Below are positions 1 to 8,415 of a stretch of DNA of 47,541 nucleotides, one piece after another. The position numbers and the translations under genes are program-made. Origin of the DNA: Rhodospirillales bacterium. GTDB taxonomy: Bacteria > Pseudomonadota > Alphaproteobacteria > Acetobacterales > Acetobacteraceae. Numbering within the stretch: position 1 is the stretch's first letter; each line of letters starts with the position of its first letter. The notes under the pieces were generated by a model. That model saw only the letters and a list, made by a program, of their open reading frames with translations, was not told the origin of the DNA and made no database searches. The stretch is from the NCBI GenBank assembly GCA_025352665.1, contig JANXSM010000097.1, positions 1 to 47,541 on the forward strand, written 5' to 3'.

Positions 1-81
1 GCGCCGAATTTCGGCAATCAAGTCCATGAGCAACACCCCAGATTCTCCAGCACAAATGCCGGATGATCGCACGACCCAGGG

Positions 82-140
82 TGGAAACTATTGGACGCTG
101 TTTACCCCCGGAATCTGGAAACTTTTGCACGCTGTTTTAC
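82..140. repeat. Two imperfect direct repeats, possible IS end
   Basis: Two copies of a 24-25 bp motif lie in direct orientation at 82-105 and 116-140. Both begin TGGAAACT and end with CGCTGTTT(T)AC. Spaced repeats of this kind are typical of the multiple terminal repeats at the ends of IS21-family elements, so this may be the end of such an element. No istA or istB coding sequence is in view, so the family assignment is a guess. Confidence 0.35.
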
Positions 141-155
141 ATATTTCCGAACTAA

Positions 156-299
156 GCCGCCGTCACCAGACTGATCGGTGCGATCTTGCTGGCGCAAAAC
201 GGCGAGTGGGCCGTACAGCGCGCTCGCTACGTGACGCTGGAAACGATTGCTCTGTTGAGCGATGATCTGGCCGTCAGCCTGCCGTCACTGGCAGCCTGA
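156..299 (+). pseudogene. IS256-family transposase, C-terminal remnant
   Basis: The reading frame from 156 to the TGA at 297-299 encodes about 47 residues resembling the C-terminal end of IS256-family (Mutator-type) transposases, with the stretch NGEWAVQRARYVTLE followed by a segment ending in DLAVSLP. An in-frame stop (153-155) lies immediately upstream and no catalytic DDE region is present, so only the tail survives. DNA from 300 to about 435 has no recognisable gene and may be the rest of the element's 3' end. Confidence 0.7.
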
Positions 300-435
300 A
301 TGGGCAGCCAACTCTGCTCAGCAGCGCCGTTGCTACACCACGACTTGGGACACGACCCCGGCGGAGCTGGAACAATGGCCATCCCCGGGGCCGCATCGCG
401 CTATGCGACATGTGTTCGGAGGCATAGAGCATGTC

Positions 436-1017
436 TCACAGGATCCCCGTTGCGAAGCGATCGATCTGTGAGCCCTTGCGATAGAGCCAGCGAACGGTAA
501 TGGCCGCGATCCAGCCGGTAACGGCGCCACCCAGAATGTCCGTGACGTAGTGAGTACCGACGTAAACGCGGGACCAGCACACCAAGAAAGCCAAGCAACC
601 CAATAGCCATGCCCGGCCGCGCAGGCCGAGAAGTCCGAATGCCGCGACAACCGCGATCGAGGCCGTCGCGTGATCAGACGGGAACGACCAGTCAGCGCTT
701 CTCGGCACAATCAGATGGCTGATTCCAGCATCATATGGACGCACGCGATGGAGAAACAGAAGGATGATCTGATTCAAGCCGAGCCCGGCAAAAAACGATA
801 AGCCGGCAACGAGGCAAGTGTGGCGAACGTGGCTTCTATCGATACGACTCGGCCATTGAAATATCACAAATAAAATTATTGCAAAAATTCCATAATTAGT
901 TATCAGAATTGCAAAAGCATCAAATAATATATTATTTTTAACAGGAGAATTGATCAATCTTGTGACGAGATTATCCATTTTATCTATACGTTCCGATAAT
1001 AAACATATTTCGCTCAC
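436..1017 (-). CDS. PAP2-family phosphatase (undecaprenyl-diphosphatase/BcrC-like)
   Basis: A 193-residue membrane phosphatase of the PAP2 superfamily. These enzymes remove phosphate from lipid phosphates such as undecaprenyl pyrophosphate or phosphatidate. Visible motifs are an RP pair at residues 93-94 (motif 1), PSDH at 113-116 (motif 2) and SRVYVGTHYVTD at 149-160 (motif 3), with catalytic His116 and His156. The Lys that starts motif 1 in many members is replaced by a hydrophobic residue. About five hydrophobic segments are seen. The start is GTG at 1017 or ATG at 978. The first 130 bases are much more AT-rich than the rest of the window. It diverges from the COG4705 gene. The substrate cannot be told from sequence. 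Confidence 0.85.
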   Translation of the reverse strand: MSEICLLSERIDKMDNLVTRLINSPVKNNILFDAFAILITNYGIFAIILFVIFQWPSRIDRSHVRHTCLVAGLSFFAGLGLNQIILLFLHRVRPYDAGISHLIVPRSADWSFPSDHATASIAVVAAFGLLGLRGRAWLLGCLAFLVCWSRVYVGTHYVTDILGGAVTGWIAAITVRWLYRKGSQIDRFATGIL

Positions 1018-1330
1018 TCAGTGAGGGGATCTCCACAAATTTCGTTGGAAAAAATAACATTTGGTTTTTCGTTTTCCTTGCATCAAAAACTGGGCGCTTC
1101 TCACAATTTCGATTCAGATAGCTGATCGGGGAGGGGAATGTTCGATCAATAAGTGCCATTGGCGATCCGTATAGAAACGGACAACTTCCGCCAATCCTCG
1201 CAGCCAAGCGCGCGATCACATTGGGATTTCCCAATATGGAAGCCAGGGCAAGCCAACATTGTCCATGGGCATGATCGATGCGGCGTATCGCACTGGGCGG
1301 CGCCTGATCAAACGCGAAAGCATCGAAGAG
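1018..1330. other. Intergenic region between divergent genes
   Basis: About 310 bases separate the PAP2 gene (minus) from the COG4705 gene (plus). Short frames run through it but none looks like a protein I know. It presumably holds the two promoters. I do not see a convincing operator. Confidence 0.4.
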
Positions 1331-2122
1331 ATGGCGCTTCCTGCAGATACCAACTTACGACAAATGCTCAACAAAGTGCCGGAGGTCACACTGATCTTCT
1401 GGTTTATCAAGATTATGGCGACCACCGTCGGTGAGACCGGCGCTGACTACCTGGCCGTGCACGTGGGACTCGGTACCACCGTGACCGGAGCGGTGATGGT
1501 TGTCATTCTGATCGGCTTCCTCCTCCTCCAGTTGCGATCGGACCGCTACGTGCCGTGGACCTACTGGGTAACCGTGGTGCTGGTGAGCGTTGTCGGAACG
1601 CAGATCACCGATGCCCTGACCGATGGAATGAACATCAGTCTCTATACCAGCACCTCGGTCTTCGCTGTGATGTTGGCAGCGATATTCGCCGCCTGGTATT
1701 GGAGCGAGCGCACGCTTTCGATCCACGCGATCACAACGACGCGGCGTGAGTTGTTTTACTGGGCAACGATCCTGCTGACCTTCGCCCTCGGCACGGCTGC
1801 GGGCGATCTGGCGACCGAAGCGCTAAGCCTCGGCTTTACCGTGGGTGTGCTGGTATTCGGCGGTCTGATCGCAGCCGTGACCGTTGCCTTCTATCTCGGT
1901 GCCAACGCCGTCCTCACGTTCTGGCTGGCTTATATCCTCACCCGCCCGCTGGGAGCATCGCTTGGTGACTTGCTGTCGCAGTCGCAAAACTATGGCGGGC
2001 TTGGGCTGGGCACGATCGCCACGAGCCTGATCTTTTTCGCCATCATCGCAGTGCTGGTCGTGATCCTGACGATCAAGGCGAAAGACGGGAGCAACATGAC
2101 GAAGCCGGCCCGGGTTGCCTGA
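1331..2122 (+). CDS. COG4705-type integral membrane protein
   Basis: A 263-residue, very hydrophobic protein with roughly eight predicted membrane segments. It resembles the uncharacterised COG4705 family of membrane-anchored proteins. The two halves look like a duplication: KIMATTVGETGADYL near the N-terminus matches a second copy, FALGTAAGDLATEA, in the middle, each at the start of a four-helix unit. I chose the ATG at 1331, preceded by purine-rich GAAAG; upstream in-frame starts (1259) add an unlike, basic segment. In many proteobacteria this family sits beside a PepSY protein and an OmpR-type regulator/kinase pair, as here, so it is probably an effector of that signalling system. Biochemical function is unknown. 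Confidence 0.8.
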   Translation: MALPADTNLRQMLNKVPEVTLIFWFIKIMATTVGETGADYLAVHVGLGTTVTGAVMVVILIGFLLLQLRSDRYVPWTYWVTVVLVSVVGTQITDALTDGMNISLYTSTSVFAVMLAAIFAAWYWSERTLSIHAITTTRRELFYWATILLTFALGTAAGDLATEALSLGFTVGVLVFGGLIAAVTVAFYLGANAVLTFWLAYILTRPLGASLGDLLSQSQNYGGLGLGTIATSLIFFAIIAVLVVILTIKAKDGSNMTKPARVA

Positions 2123-2170
2123 TCTTAAATCTGAGAGATCATCATTCACCAATCCTATGGAGAGCCTACA

Positions 2171-2584
2171 ATGAAAAGATTTGTGTTCACACGCGTCATT
2201 CTCATGCTTCCCTTTATTGCGGCAACAACGCTCGGCGTTGGCCTCATCGTGCCTGCTTCGCGCGTCGTAGCCCCTGCTGCAGCGGCAAGCGCCTCGAAGC
2301 TGGGCGATCTTTCGGCCTTCAGAGCAATTGTCGTGGACACACAAGCCCTGGTCGAGAGGGGGGACCTGCCGGCCGCCAAGACACGCATCAAGGATCTGGA
2401 GACGATGTGGGACGACGCCGAGCCCTCGCTGAAGCCACGCGCGGCCGGGGAGTGGCACAAGGTCGACAAAACGATCGATCACACGCTCAAGGCGCTGCGC
2501 GCCGGCCCACAAGATGCGGCCACCTGCAAGCAGGCGCTGGCGGATCTCCTGGCAAGCATGGATGCCGCCAGCGGTCAGGTTTAG
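2171..2584 (+). CDS. Small exported protein of unknown function
   Basis: A 137-residue protein. The start is set by a good ribosome site, GGAGAG, about 6 bases before ATG 2171. Residues 1-40 form a signal peptide or membrane anchor with an Ala-rich end. The mature part is helical and contains the recognisable pattern [18 protein letters not shown], then a Trp-Asp pair and [10 protein letters not shown] have no named function for it. Its place between the COG4705 protein and the PepSY protein, reading the same way with gaps of 48 and 143 bp, suggests it is part of the same periplasmic sensing or protective unit. Confidence 0.75.
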   Translation: MKRFVFTRVILMLPFIAATTLGVGLIVPASRVVAPAAAASASKLGDLSAFRAIVVDTQALVERGDLPAAKTRIKDLETMWDDAEPSLKPRAAGEWHKVDKTIDHTLKALRAGPQDAATCKQALADLLASMDAASGQV

Positions 2585-2679
2585 GTTCTTTGCCCGACAC
2601 TGCGCAGCCGGAGGAAGGCGTATTGGCATTCTGTATGGCGCCGTCACAGGCGGCCCAACGTATCTCGGTCTAAGTAAAG

Positions 2680-2710
2680 GATCTGCGATGGCGCATTGCC
2701 ATTGCAGATC
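2680..2710 (+). promoter_or_regulatory. Hairpin just upstream of the PepSY gene
   Basis: A 13-base stem (2680-2692 pairs with 2698-2710, one mismatch) closes a 5-base loop. It ends a few bases before the AGGAAAG ribosome site of the PepSY gene (ATG 2728). It has no U-tract, so it is more likely a processing, stability or attenuation structure than a simple terminator. Confidence 0.5.
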
Positions 2711-2727
2711 AACAGGAAAGCCAACCG

Positions 2728-3063
2728 ATGAATATCAAACGGATCATGCCCTTCGTACTTTCGGCATGTGTTGCCTTGGCGGCTGCAGGGGCAGTGGCGC
2801 ATGCCGAGGGGCAGGGTAAGGATGGGCGGGATGCCGCGATGCTTGCAGGCATGAAAGTGACGTTGACGCAGGCAATCGCCACTGCCGAACAGCAGTCCGG
2901 CGGGCGAGCGGTCAGCGCCGATACAGCGCAGGAGAAGGGTGCGGTTCAGATCGCTGTCGAAGTCGTGGGGCCGCAGGGCACCAAGACACTTATGGTGGAT
3001 GCTCAGACCGGAAAAGTCACCGCCACGCATGACGGTCGCCAGGATAGCGAAGACAACGACTGA
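2728..3063 (+). CDS. Periplasmic PepSY-domain protein
   Basis: A 111-residue protein with a cleavable signal peptide (residues 1-26, ending AVAHA) and one PepSY domain. The domain shows LTQAIATAEQQSGGRAV in the N-terminal helix, then the IAVEVVGPQGTKTLMVDAQTG strand region and a terminal DDN-type acidic tail. PepSY domains are small periplasmic domains thought to inhibit or bind other proteins; here the partner could be the kinase sensor domain encoded downstream. RBS AGGAAAG. The gene lies between the small exported protein and the regulator/kinase pair, a common arrangement for PepSY-linked QseBC-like systems. Confidence 0.88.
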   Translation: MNIKRIMPFVLSACVALAAAGAVAHAEGQGKDGRDAAMLAGMKVTLTQAIATAEQQSGGRAVSADTAQEKGAVQIAVEVVGPQGTKTLMVDAQTGKVTATHDGRQDSEDND

Positions 3064-3125
3064 CCCTAGAGCAACGTCACTTGAGGTTGAAACAACCTCG
3101 ACAAAATTGCTCGATAACACAAAGA

Positions 3126-3169
3126 CCAGAGCGTGATAGTTTCGCCTATCAGAAGCGATCACGCTCTGG
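3126..3169. repeat. Perfect 12-bp inverted repeat (palindrome)
   Basis: CCAGAGCGTGAT at 3126-3137 is exactly repeated in inverse at 3158-3169, with a 20-base centre that itself holds a smaller inverted repeat (GATAG 3135-3139, CTATC 3146-3150). It sits 60 bases after the PepSY stop and 96 before the regulator start. It could be a terminator or attenuator between them, an operator, or a copy of a dispersed palindromic element. Confidence 0.7.
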
Positions 3170-3265
3170 ACGGGCCGGGACGCCGCCACGAGAGGTGGCG
3201 TTCTTCCGATTCGGAGGTTGGCGGACGTGCAGAGAACAAGCGAGGTTACGGCCGATGGAAACGCC

Positions 3266-3949
3266 ATGAAAGTTCTGGTGATCGAGGACGACAGGGATAC
3301 CGCCGACTATATCGCCCGCGGCCTTCATGAGCACGGCCATGTCGCCGATGTCGTTGGCAACGGACAGGATGGCCTGTTCATGGCCGCCGGCGGTGCCTAC
3401 GACGTGCTGGTGGTGGACCGGATGCTGCCTGGTATCGACGGGCTCGGATTGGTCCGCATGCTGCGCACGTCGGGCGTCAAGACCCCGGTGCTGTTCCTGA
3501 CGGCGTTGCGCGGGGTGGGCGATCGCGTGCAGGGATTGGAGGCCGGCGGCGACGACTATCTCGTAAAGCCATTCGCATTTGCCGAACTGCTTGCGCGTCT
3601 GCAGGCTTTGGCACGCCGGCCGCCATTGTCCGACATTCCGGTCCGGCTGCAGGTCGCCGATCTGGACCTGGACTTGCTCAAGCGCACCGCCTCGCGTGGC
3701 GGCGAGCGGGTGGATCTGCAACCGCGTGAGTTTCGCCTGCTGGAGTACCTGATGCGCCATGCGGAGCGTGTGGTAACACGCACCATGCTGCTCGAAGGCG
3801 TTTGGGATTTTCACTTTGATCCCAAGACCAACATCGTCGAGACGCATATCAGCCGGCTACGCGCAAAGCTATCGCGCGGTGGACGCGACCCCGAATTGAT
3901 CCACACCGTACGTGGCTCGGGCTACGTCCTTCGTGCACCAGACGTTTAG
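3266..3949 (+). CDS. OmpR-family response regulator
   Basis: A 227-residue response regulator. The receiver domain (residues 1-115) has the acidic pair Asp8/Asp9, phosphoacceptor Asp51 in VVDRMLPG, and the conserved Lys in YLVKPFA. The C-terminal winged-helix DNA-binding domain shows LQPREFRLLEYLM and the recognition region TNIVETHISRLRAKL. It is closest to the QseB/PmrA/TctD style. I chose ATG 3266, preceded by GGAAA, because the product then starts exactly at the first receiver strand. It overlaps the start of the kinase gene, so the two are translated together. Likely targets are the COG4705-PepSY genes upstream; this is inference. Confidence 0.93.
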   Translation: MKVLVIEDDRDTADYIARGLHEHGHVADVVGNGQDGLFMAAGGAYDVLVVDRMLPGIDGLGLVRMLRTSGVKTPVLFLTALRGVGDRVQGLEAGGDDYLVKPFAFAELLARLQALARRPPLSDIPVRLQVADLDLDLLKRTASRGGERVDLQPREFRLLEYLMRHAERVVTRTMLLEGVWDFHFDPKTNIVETHISRLRAKLSRGGRDPELIHTVRGSGYVLRAPDV

Positions 3950-5312
3950 GCTTCTGCGCACGGCCAGCTTCCGGCTCGCAGCGCTTTACGTTGCGATGTT
4001 CGCTGTATCGGCCCTTGTTCTGGGCACCGCGGTTTTCCTCGCGGCCCGATCGGCGCTGCAGCAGCAGATGGATGCCCGGATCATGACCGAGGCCACGTAT
4101 TTGCGCCAGGAATTCCAGGCCGGCGGATTAGAGCACCTGTTGTCTATTGTCAGGCTCCGTGGCAAGGGCGCCAGCGCTCTCGACTATCTGGTGCAGTATC
4201 GCGGCGCAGACCGTCTCGCCGGGGAAATGGCAGCCACCGCCACACTGGATCCGGGTTGGACGACCATCGAGGTTCCGCAGGCTTTGGAGGATGGCAACCG
4301 GCCGGAAAATGTCCGCGCCAACGTTCTCGACCTGGGGGGCGGCCTGATGCTGGCTGTCGGCGACGATGTGGGTCGCATCGCCGAAGTCGAGGAGGCGGTC
4401 GCCACAGCGTTTGGCTGGACCGTGGGTCTCGCCGTCCTGCTGGGGATTGGCGGCGGCGTTCTGCTCAGCCGGGCATTCCTGGCGCGTGTGGATGCGATCG
4501 CCCGCACCGCGGAGGCGATCATTGGTGGCGACCTCGCGCGGCGCATACCGGTCCGCGGAACCGACGACGATCTCGATCGCCTGGCGGGCACGTTGAACCG
4601 AATGCTGGACCGCATCGGCGCACTGATGGAAAGCCTCCATCAGGTGTCCAGCGATGTCGCGCACGACCTGCGGACCCCGCTGTCACGCCTCTATCAGCGA
4701 CTTGAGGACGCGCGCTTTCACGCGAGCTCGGTGGGAGAATACGAGACGGCGGTGGACGGTGCGATGGTCGAGGCGGAAGGACTGCTGGAGACGTTCTCCG
4801 CCCTGCTGCGCATAGCACAGGTTGAGGGTGCTTCTCCGAGAGCCGGCTTCCGCGACATGGATCTGAGCACAGTCGCGGAAGTCGTGGCAGACGCTTACCT
4901 GCCAGACGCGGAGGAGGCTGGCCATCATCTGGCGACCGAGATCGCACCCGGCATTGTCATTCATGGCGATCAAGAGCTCCTGACCCAGGCAATCGCCAAC
5001 CTGGTGGAGAACGCACTTCGCCACACTCCCGTCGGCACCGCGATCCTCGTCGGCCTCCAAGGCAACCCGGATGCCGGGGTGACGCTCTGGGTGCAAGACG
5101 ACGGTCCGGGGGTCGAGCCGTCAGACCTGCCCCGTCTGGTCCACCGCTTCTACCGAGGTGAACATAGTCGCACGACGTCCGGCAACGGGCTAGGCCTGAG
5201 CCTTGTTGCGGCTGTGGCGGATCTCCATGCAGCGAAGCTCTGCCTGGATAATGTCAACCCAGGATTGCGGATCGCCATTCGTTTTCCAATTGGGGTATGC
5301 AAATTAAGTTGA
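3933..5312 (+). CDS. Sensor histidine kinase (HAMP-HisKA-HATPase)
   Basis: A kinase of about 459 residues, the partner of the preceding regulator. It has a first membrane helix near residues 10-40, a periplasmic sensor of about 120 residues, a second helix, and a HAMP domain. The HisKA box SDVAHDLRTPLSRL has the phosphorylated His at about 244. The HATPase domain has an N-box LVENALRHTP, a G1 box DDGPGVEP and a G2 box GNGLGLSL. Start GTG 3933 (overlapping the regulator by 17 bases) is favoured; an in-frame GTG at 3912 is the alternative. The periplasmic domain has no recognised ligand fold. Confidence 0.92.
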   Translation: MHQTFRLLRTASFRLAALYVAMFAVSALVLGTAVFLAARSALQQQMDARIMTEATYLRQEFQAGGLEHLLSIVRLRGKGASALDYLVQYRGADRLAGEMAATATLDPGWTTIEVPQALEDGNRPENVRANVLDLGGGLMLAVGDDVGRIAEVEEAVATAFGWTVGLAVLLGIGGGVLLSRAFLARVDAIARTAEAIIGGDLARRIPVRGTDDDLDRLAGTLNRMLDRIGALMESLHQVSSDVAHDLRTPLSRLYQRLEDARFHASSVGEYETAVDGAMVEAEGLLETFSALLRIAQVEGASPRAGFRDMDLSTVAEVVADAYLPDAEEAGHHLATEIAPGIVIHGDQELLTQAIANLVENALRHTPVGTAILVGLQGNPDAGVTLWVQDDGPGVEPSDLPRLVHRFYRGEHSRTTSGNGLGLSLVAAVADLHAAKLCLDNVNPGLRIAIRFPIGVCKLS

Positions 5313-5593
5313 AGAGGTTTTTGTAAATACAAATCGCATTCATATTTTTCACGACGTGTCCTGGGCACCCATCGGTTTTCTGGTTTGTCCAATTGACACT
5401 ATGAATCGGCGTGTGACTCAAACAGTCCGCCCTTTTTTGAAGGGGATTTTGAATGATTGGCGGTATCGCGCTGCAAGGCGAAGGGATCGTCGCGGAACTC
5501 GCTAGCGTTTCCCCACCCAGCGCAAAACGGAGCGGGGAAAATTGGCCCTGCTGGTGGCGACAATGCTGCGCGCGCGCCCACCGCCAATTTTGA
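5313..5593. other. Non-coding region after the kinase
   Basis: No gene is supported here. There is a short AT-rich palindrome at 5320-5333 (TTTGTA, two bases, TACAAA) just after the kinase stop that might help end transcription. The rest has only unconvincing frames. Together with the gene relic that follows, this is the longest poorly coded stretch in the left half of the window. Confidence 0.4.
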
Positions 5594-5740
5594 TTCAACA
5601 ATGCCGACGAGCCGTCATTCGCCACCCTTATCTCGACCAAGCCTGACCACCAGATGGTGGGCAAGGTCGTGTTCGAGAACGCAACCAACGGCGCTGAGCA
5701 GCCGGCCTACAACCTCCGTGACGGCATGTTCTATTCGTCG
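5594..5740 (+). pseudogene. Fragment of a beta-propeller (YncE-like) protein gene
   Basis: In the frame that opens at 5594 the translation reads like real protein: DEPSFATLISTKPDHQMVG, then KVVFENATNGAEQPAYN and RDGMFYSSI. It looks like one blade of a secreted seven-bladed propeller (YncE/lactonase-like), where such Gly-Lys-Val-Phe and Glu-Gln-Pro patterns recur. An in-frame TGA at 5591 cuts off the upstream part. After about 5740 the similarity stops, although the frame stays open to 5905. Only about 50 residues survive, so this is a relic. The family name is my reading of the pattern and could be wrong. Confidence 0.5.
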
Positions 5741-6019
5741 ATAGTGGGTGCCTGTGTTGCCTGTTACCGCGCACCGATGGCGCGGAAGGGTTTCGCCAGG
5801 CTGGACCTGAGCGTGTCGCGGACGCGGATCGTCCCATCTGCGGCATCTCAAGCACGACCACCGTGTTCGCGACGGCAACTCGGCCATGCGGCTCTAGACA
5901 ATTAAAACCAAGTTACCAAGATTATTATAACGATACAGCAACGCTAAAAACCTTGACGAAAATTCGATGGGGATACAAAGGATTGGAAATTAGATTGAAA
6001 TTTAAAGAAAGCAGCAACA

Positions 6020-8410
6020 ATGGCGATCGATCTTGTCACAACCAACGCCAATACTGGCGCTGGCAGCCTGCGGACGGTTCTAGCAGCGGCGGCAGCAGGC
6101 GACACGATCAATTTCGATCCGAACTTCTTCAACAATGCGGCCGCCGATGACATCAAGCTCGCCTCGATTCTCTTCATCACAAAAAACGTGACGATCGAGG
6201 GGCATGTCCTGGGCGGGCAAGGTGCCGCGAATATCAAGCTAGATGGCCAGGGCAAGGTCGAGGTGATGTCCGTTCAATCCGGAACGACGGCCACGCTCGA
6301 TGGGCTGTTCATCACCAACGGGAAACAAGTGGGCGCGGCCGGCATGAGCGGTCAAAACAACTATGCAGCTTTCGAAGGCGTCGATGGCTATAAGGCTACA
6401 GGCGGTCTTTCGGTTGCTGGAACGGTTACGATCACCAACTCGGTCATCCAAGGTGACTTTGCCACCGGCGGCGTGGGTGGGGTCGGCGGCAGTAGCACTA
6501 AGGGTGGCTCTGGTGGTGGCGGCGCGGGCGGCGCTGCAACGGGTGGCATCTACGTGACGTCCACCGGATCCGTCACGATCGGCGCCACGACCACCTTCGC
6601 CGGTAATCACGCAACCGGCGGCTTGGGCGGCGCGGGCGGCCGTGGCGTTTATAGCCCCGGTGGCGCCGGCGGCGCGGGTGCCTACGCCAAGACCGGGAGC
6701 ACAACGATCGCTGCGAAGGCAGGCTCGGCTGACCTCACAGGCAAAAGCGCCGGGGGTGCGCCGGGGGTGGCTGCGCCCTTTGGGCGTGTCAACACCAGCA
6801 GCCGATATTCGTACGGCGGCGGCGGGGGCGGCGGCGGCGCGGCGTTTGCCGATACTGGGGGCAAAGGCACCATCACCATGCTGACCCGGCAGACCGATAT
6901 CGTCACGTCCAATGCCGATAGTGGTGCCGGCAGTTTGCGCGCCGTTCTTGCGGCCGCCGGCGACGGCGACCTGATCACCTTCTCCGCCGCCGTGTTCAAC
7001 AGCGCGGCTGCCGATGACATCAAGCTCGCCTCGACGCTCGTCATAGCCAAGAACGTGACCATCGAGGGGCATGTCGGTGGCGGCACCGGGGCTGCAAATA
7101 TCATGCTGGACGGCCAGGGCCAGGTCCGTGTGATGCAGATCGCCGTGGGCAAAACCGTCAACCTCGATGGTCTCGGCATCGCGTTCGGCCAAGCGAGCGG
7201 TGCAACAGGTACCGCTGGCACCACTGGCTATGCAAATGTCACAACGACCGCTGGCACAACGGGTGGGTTCGGCGTTGGCGGCATCGTCGACTATGGATAC
7301 CTCACGCTCACGAACACGCTCGTGCACCACAACAGTGCCACAGGTGGCACGGGTGGCACCGGCGGCGGGACCCAATTCCCGACTGTTAACAATTATTTCT
7401 CGCCCAATCCTGGCCCGACCGGTGGCGGGTCGGGCGGCGGCGCCGGCGGTACGGCGATCGGTGGGATCTATGTTGCGGCCAAGGCGACGCTCGCGATCGG
7501 GGCCACCGATGGCTTCTTCGCCAACGCAGCGACGGGGGGTGTTGGCGGAACGGGCGGTTACGGCAACTCCCGTTACGGTGGCGGCGCTGGCGGCCAGGGC
7601 GGCTCCGGCGCCTACGCGACGAGCGCAAACGGCACCGTGCGAAGCAACGCAAGTGGATCGGCGGGGACCGCGGGGACCAAAAGTCCGGGCGGTGGTCGCG
7701 GCGGAAATCCTGGCCAGGCGGGCTACCAGGGCCCGACCTATCGCGCACCCGTCACCTATGACGCCTCACCTGGCGGCGGCGGCGGCGGCGGACTGGCCTT
7801 CGCCGATGTGAGCGGGCCCGGGACGATCAGCGGCGTTATCGTCGCGTGTTTCGTCGCAGGGACGGCTATCGCCACCCCGCAGGGCGACCGCGCCGTCGAG
7901 ACACTTTGTATCGGCGATGACGTGACGACCGCGGACGGCCGCATCGCCCCGGTGCGCTGGATTGGCCGCCGATCCTTCGGCGGGCGCTTCCTCGCCGGCC
8001 AGCGCCACCTGCTGCCTGTTTGCATCACCGCCGGTGCCCTTGCGGACGGCATCCCTGCCCGCGACCTCCTCGTCTCGCCACACCACGCCATGGCGCTGGG
8101 CGGCGTGCTGGTCGAGGCGGCCGACCTGATGAACGGCACCACCATCGTGCAGGTGCCGGCGATGGAGCGCGTGGACTACGTCCACGTTGAGCTGGCAAAG
8201 CACGACCTTATTTTGGCGGAAGGTGCGGCGACCGAAACCTTCGTGGGTGACGAGGGCCGGGCTGCGTTCCACAACGCCGCGGCGTTCGCGGCGTTATACC
8301 CGGACGCGGGCACGACGGAGACGGAATACTGCCTCCGACGGGTCAGGCAGGGGACGGAGTTACAAGCGATCCGCACGAGCCTGGCCTTGCGCATACAGCA
8401 CGCGGCCTAA
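6020..8410 (+). CDS. Glycine-rich two-module beta-helix protein with C-terminal Hint_2 domain
   Basis: A 796-residue, probably surface or secreted protein. It has two copies of one module. Copy one starts near residue 4 (TNANTGAGSLRTVLAA) and copy two near residue 293 (SNADSGAGSLRAVLAA). Each continues with ADDIKLAS and KNVTIEGHV and then a Gly-rich segment of 120-200 residues of GGxGG repeats. The GAGSLR pattern is typical of CSLREA/parallel beta-helix proteins. From Cys610 (CFVAGTAIATPQGDRAVE) to about 760 is a Hint_2 domain of the hedgehog/intein fold, which in relatives is autoprocessing. There is no N-terminal signal peptide, so type I-like export is possible. RBS AAAGAAAG before ATG 6020. 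A GC-rich hairpin follows the stop. Confidence 0.88.
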   Translation: MAIDLVTTNANTGAGSLRTVLAAAAAGDTINFDPNFFNNAAADDIKLASILFITKNVTIEGHVLGGQGAANIKLDGQGKVEVMSVQSGTTATLDGLFITNGKQVGAAGMSGQNNYAAFEGVDGYKATGGLSVAGTVTITNSVIQGDFATGGVGGVGGSSTKGGSGGGGAGGAATGGIYVTSTGSVTIGATTTFAGNHATGGLGGAGGRGVYSPGGAGGAGAYAKTGSTTIAAKAGSADLTGKSAGGAPGVAAPFGRVNTSSRYSYGGGGGGGGAAFADTGGKGTITMLTRQTDIVTSNADSGAGSLRAVLAAAGDGDLITFSAAVFNSAAADDIKLASTLVIAKNVTIEGHVGGGTGAANIMLDGQGQVRVMQIAVGKTVNLDGLGIAFGQASGATGTAGTTGYANVTTTAGTTGGFGVGGIVDYGYLTLTNTLVHHNSATGGTGGTGGGTQFPTVNNYFSPNPGPTGGGSGGGAGGTAIGGIYVAAKATLAIGATDGFFANAATGGVGGTGGYGNSRYGGGAGGQGGSGAYATSANGTVRSNASGSAGTAGTKSPGGGRGGNPGQAGYQGPTYRAPVTYDASPGGGGGGGLAFADVSGPGTISGVIVACFVAGTAIATPQGDRAVETLCIGDDVTTADGRIAPVRWIGRRSFGGRFLAGQRHLLPVCITAGALADGIPARDLLVSPHHAMALGGVLVEAADLMNGTTIVQVPAMERVDYVHVELAKHDLILAEGAATETFVGDEGRAAFHNAAAFAALYPDAGTTETEYCLRRVRQGTELQAIRTSLALRIQHAA

Positions 8411-8415
8411 CCTGC

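Noticed and set aside
26-265. 79-codon plus-strand frame at the window start
   Set aside because: The IS256 tail is in a different frame over the same bases and gives a family match, so this frame is a shadow.
980-1234. 84-codon minus-strand frame upstream of the PAP2 gene
   Set aside because: No recognisable family and no ribosome site; it overlaps the PAP2 start region.
6239-7375. 378-codon minus-strand open frame
   Set aside because: Antisense shadow of the glycine-rich region, whose codon use leaves few stops on the other strand.
6470-7800. Possible tandem DNA repeat or CRISPR-like array in the GGC-rich region
   Set aside because: The repetition is coding: irregular GGxGG codons in one long frame, with no constant repeat length or unique spacers.
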